Positions 15,128 to 15,167 of a DNA stretch of 15,167 bases are shown here, one piece after another. Position 1 is the stretch's first letter, and every line of letters starts with the position of its first letter. A model generated the notes under the pieces. The model searched no databases. It was not told the origin of the DNA and worked only from the letters and a program-made list of their open reading frames with translations. Both the position numbers and the translations under genes were made by a program. This DNA comes from Acetobacteraceae bacterium (GTDB lineage Bacteria > Pseudomonadota > Alphaproteobacteria > Acetobacterales > Acetobacteraceae). The DNA is taken from contig JANXRT010000532.1 of NCBI GenBank assembly GCA_025356735.1, forward strand, positions 1 to 15,167, read 5' to 3'.

Positions 15128-15167
15128 TCAGGCGGCTTGCTTTTGAAGGTAGGACTGCACCAGGTCG
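15128..15167 (-). CDS. C-terminal end of an unidentified protein (partial)
   Basis: A minus-strand frame enters from the window edge and reads DLVQSYLQKQAA before TGA at 15130-15128. A terminator-like hairpin follows about 28 bp on, which supports a real gene end. Twelve residues are too few to name a family. Confidence 0.35.
   Translation of the reverse strand, partial: DLVQSYLQKQAA

Overview
The window is GC-rich, densely coding bacterial DNA. Codon use, a DUF6489 protein, a BcsL/CelD-type acetyltransferase and many REP-like intergenic palindromes suggest an alphaproteobacterium, perhaps Acetobacteraceae/Rhodospirillales. That placement is inference from sequence character, not a database result.

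Layout. (1) 1-1116: the 3' part of a branched-chain-amino-acid-type ABC substrate-binding protein, then tRNA-Thr(UGU). (2) 1155-2193, minus: a DUF6489 protein followed after 1 bp by a crotonase-fold protein with non-canonical catalytic positions. (3) 2294-6093, minus: an intact single-domain response regulator behind a large hybrid histidine kinase (Cache-PAS-HisKA-HATPase-REC-REC-HPt). The kinase is a pseudogene with two amber stops, three frameshifts (one a 13-bp tandem duplication), and a second receiver that has lost its phosphoacceptor Asp. (4) 6186-9721 and 9752-11287: a divergent surface-polysaccharide/lipid locus. On the minus strand a sterol-desaturase-type membrane hydroxylase overlaps a BcsL-type acetyltransferase by ATGA. 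On the plus strand a GT4-like glycosyltransferase precedes a polyprenyl-phosphate glycosylphosphotransferase. The plus-strand junction carries a chain of three ATGA stop/start overlaps built from 17-bp repeats. (5) 11474-12739: a DUF4130-UdgX fusion, a suicide-type uracil-DNA-binding protein. (6) 12967-13820: a graveyard of truncated genes, comprising an in-frame monooxygenase/dehydrogenase chimera, an NADP-oxidoreductase C-terminus, and a divergent TetR-like C-terminus. (7) about 13893-15055: a dead IS630-family element. (8) 15128-15167: the last codons of a minus-strand gene that runs off the window.

The polysaccharide genes would work together as follows: the phosphotransferase loads the first sugar on undecaprenyl phosphate, the GT4 enzyme adds a sugar, and the hydroxylase and acetyltransferase modify lipid or glycan. 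The lesions cluster in the kinase, the graveyard and the IS, while the other genes are open. This favours genuine gene decay over random sequencing error. I found no convincing new defence system. The most unusual signals are the ATGA relay, the in-frame chimera, the receiver missing its Asp, and the palindromic repeat family between genes.
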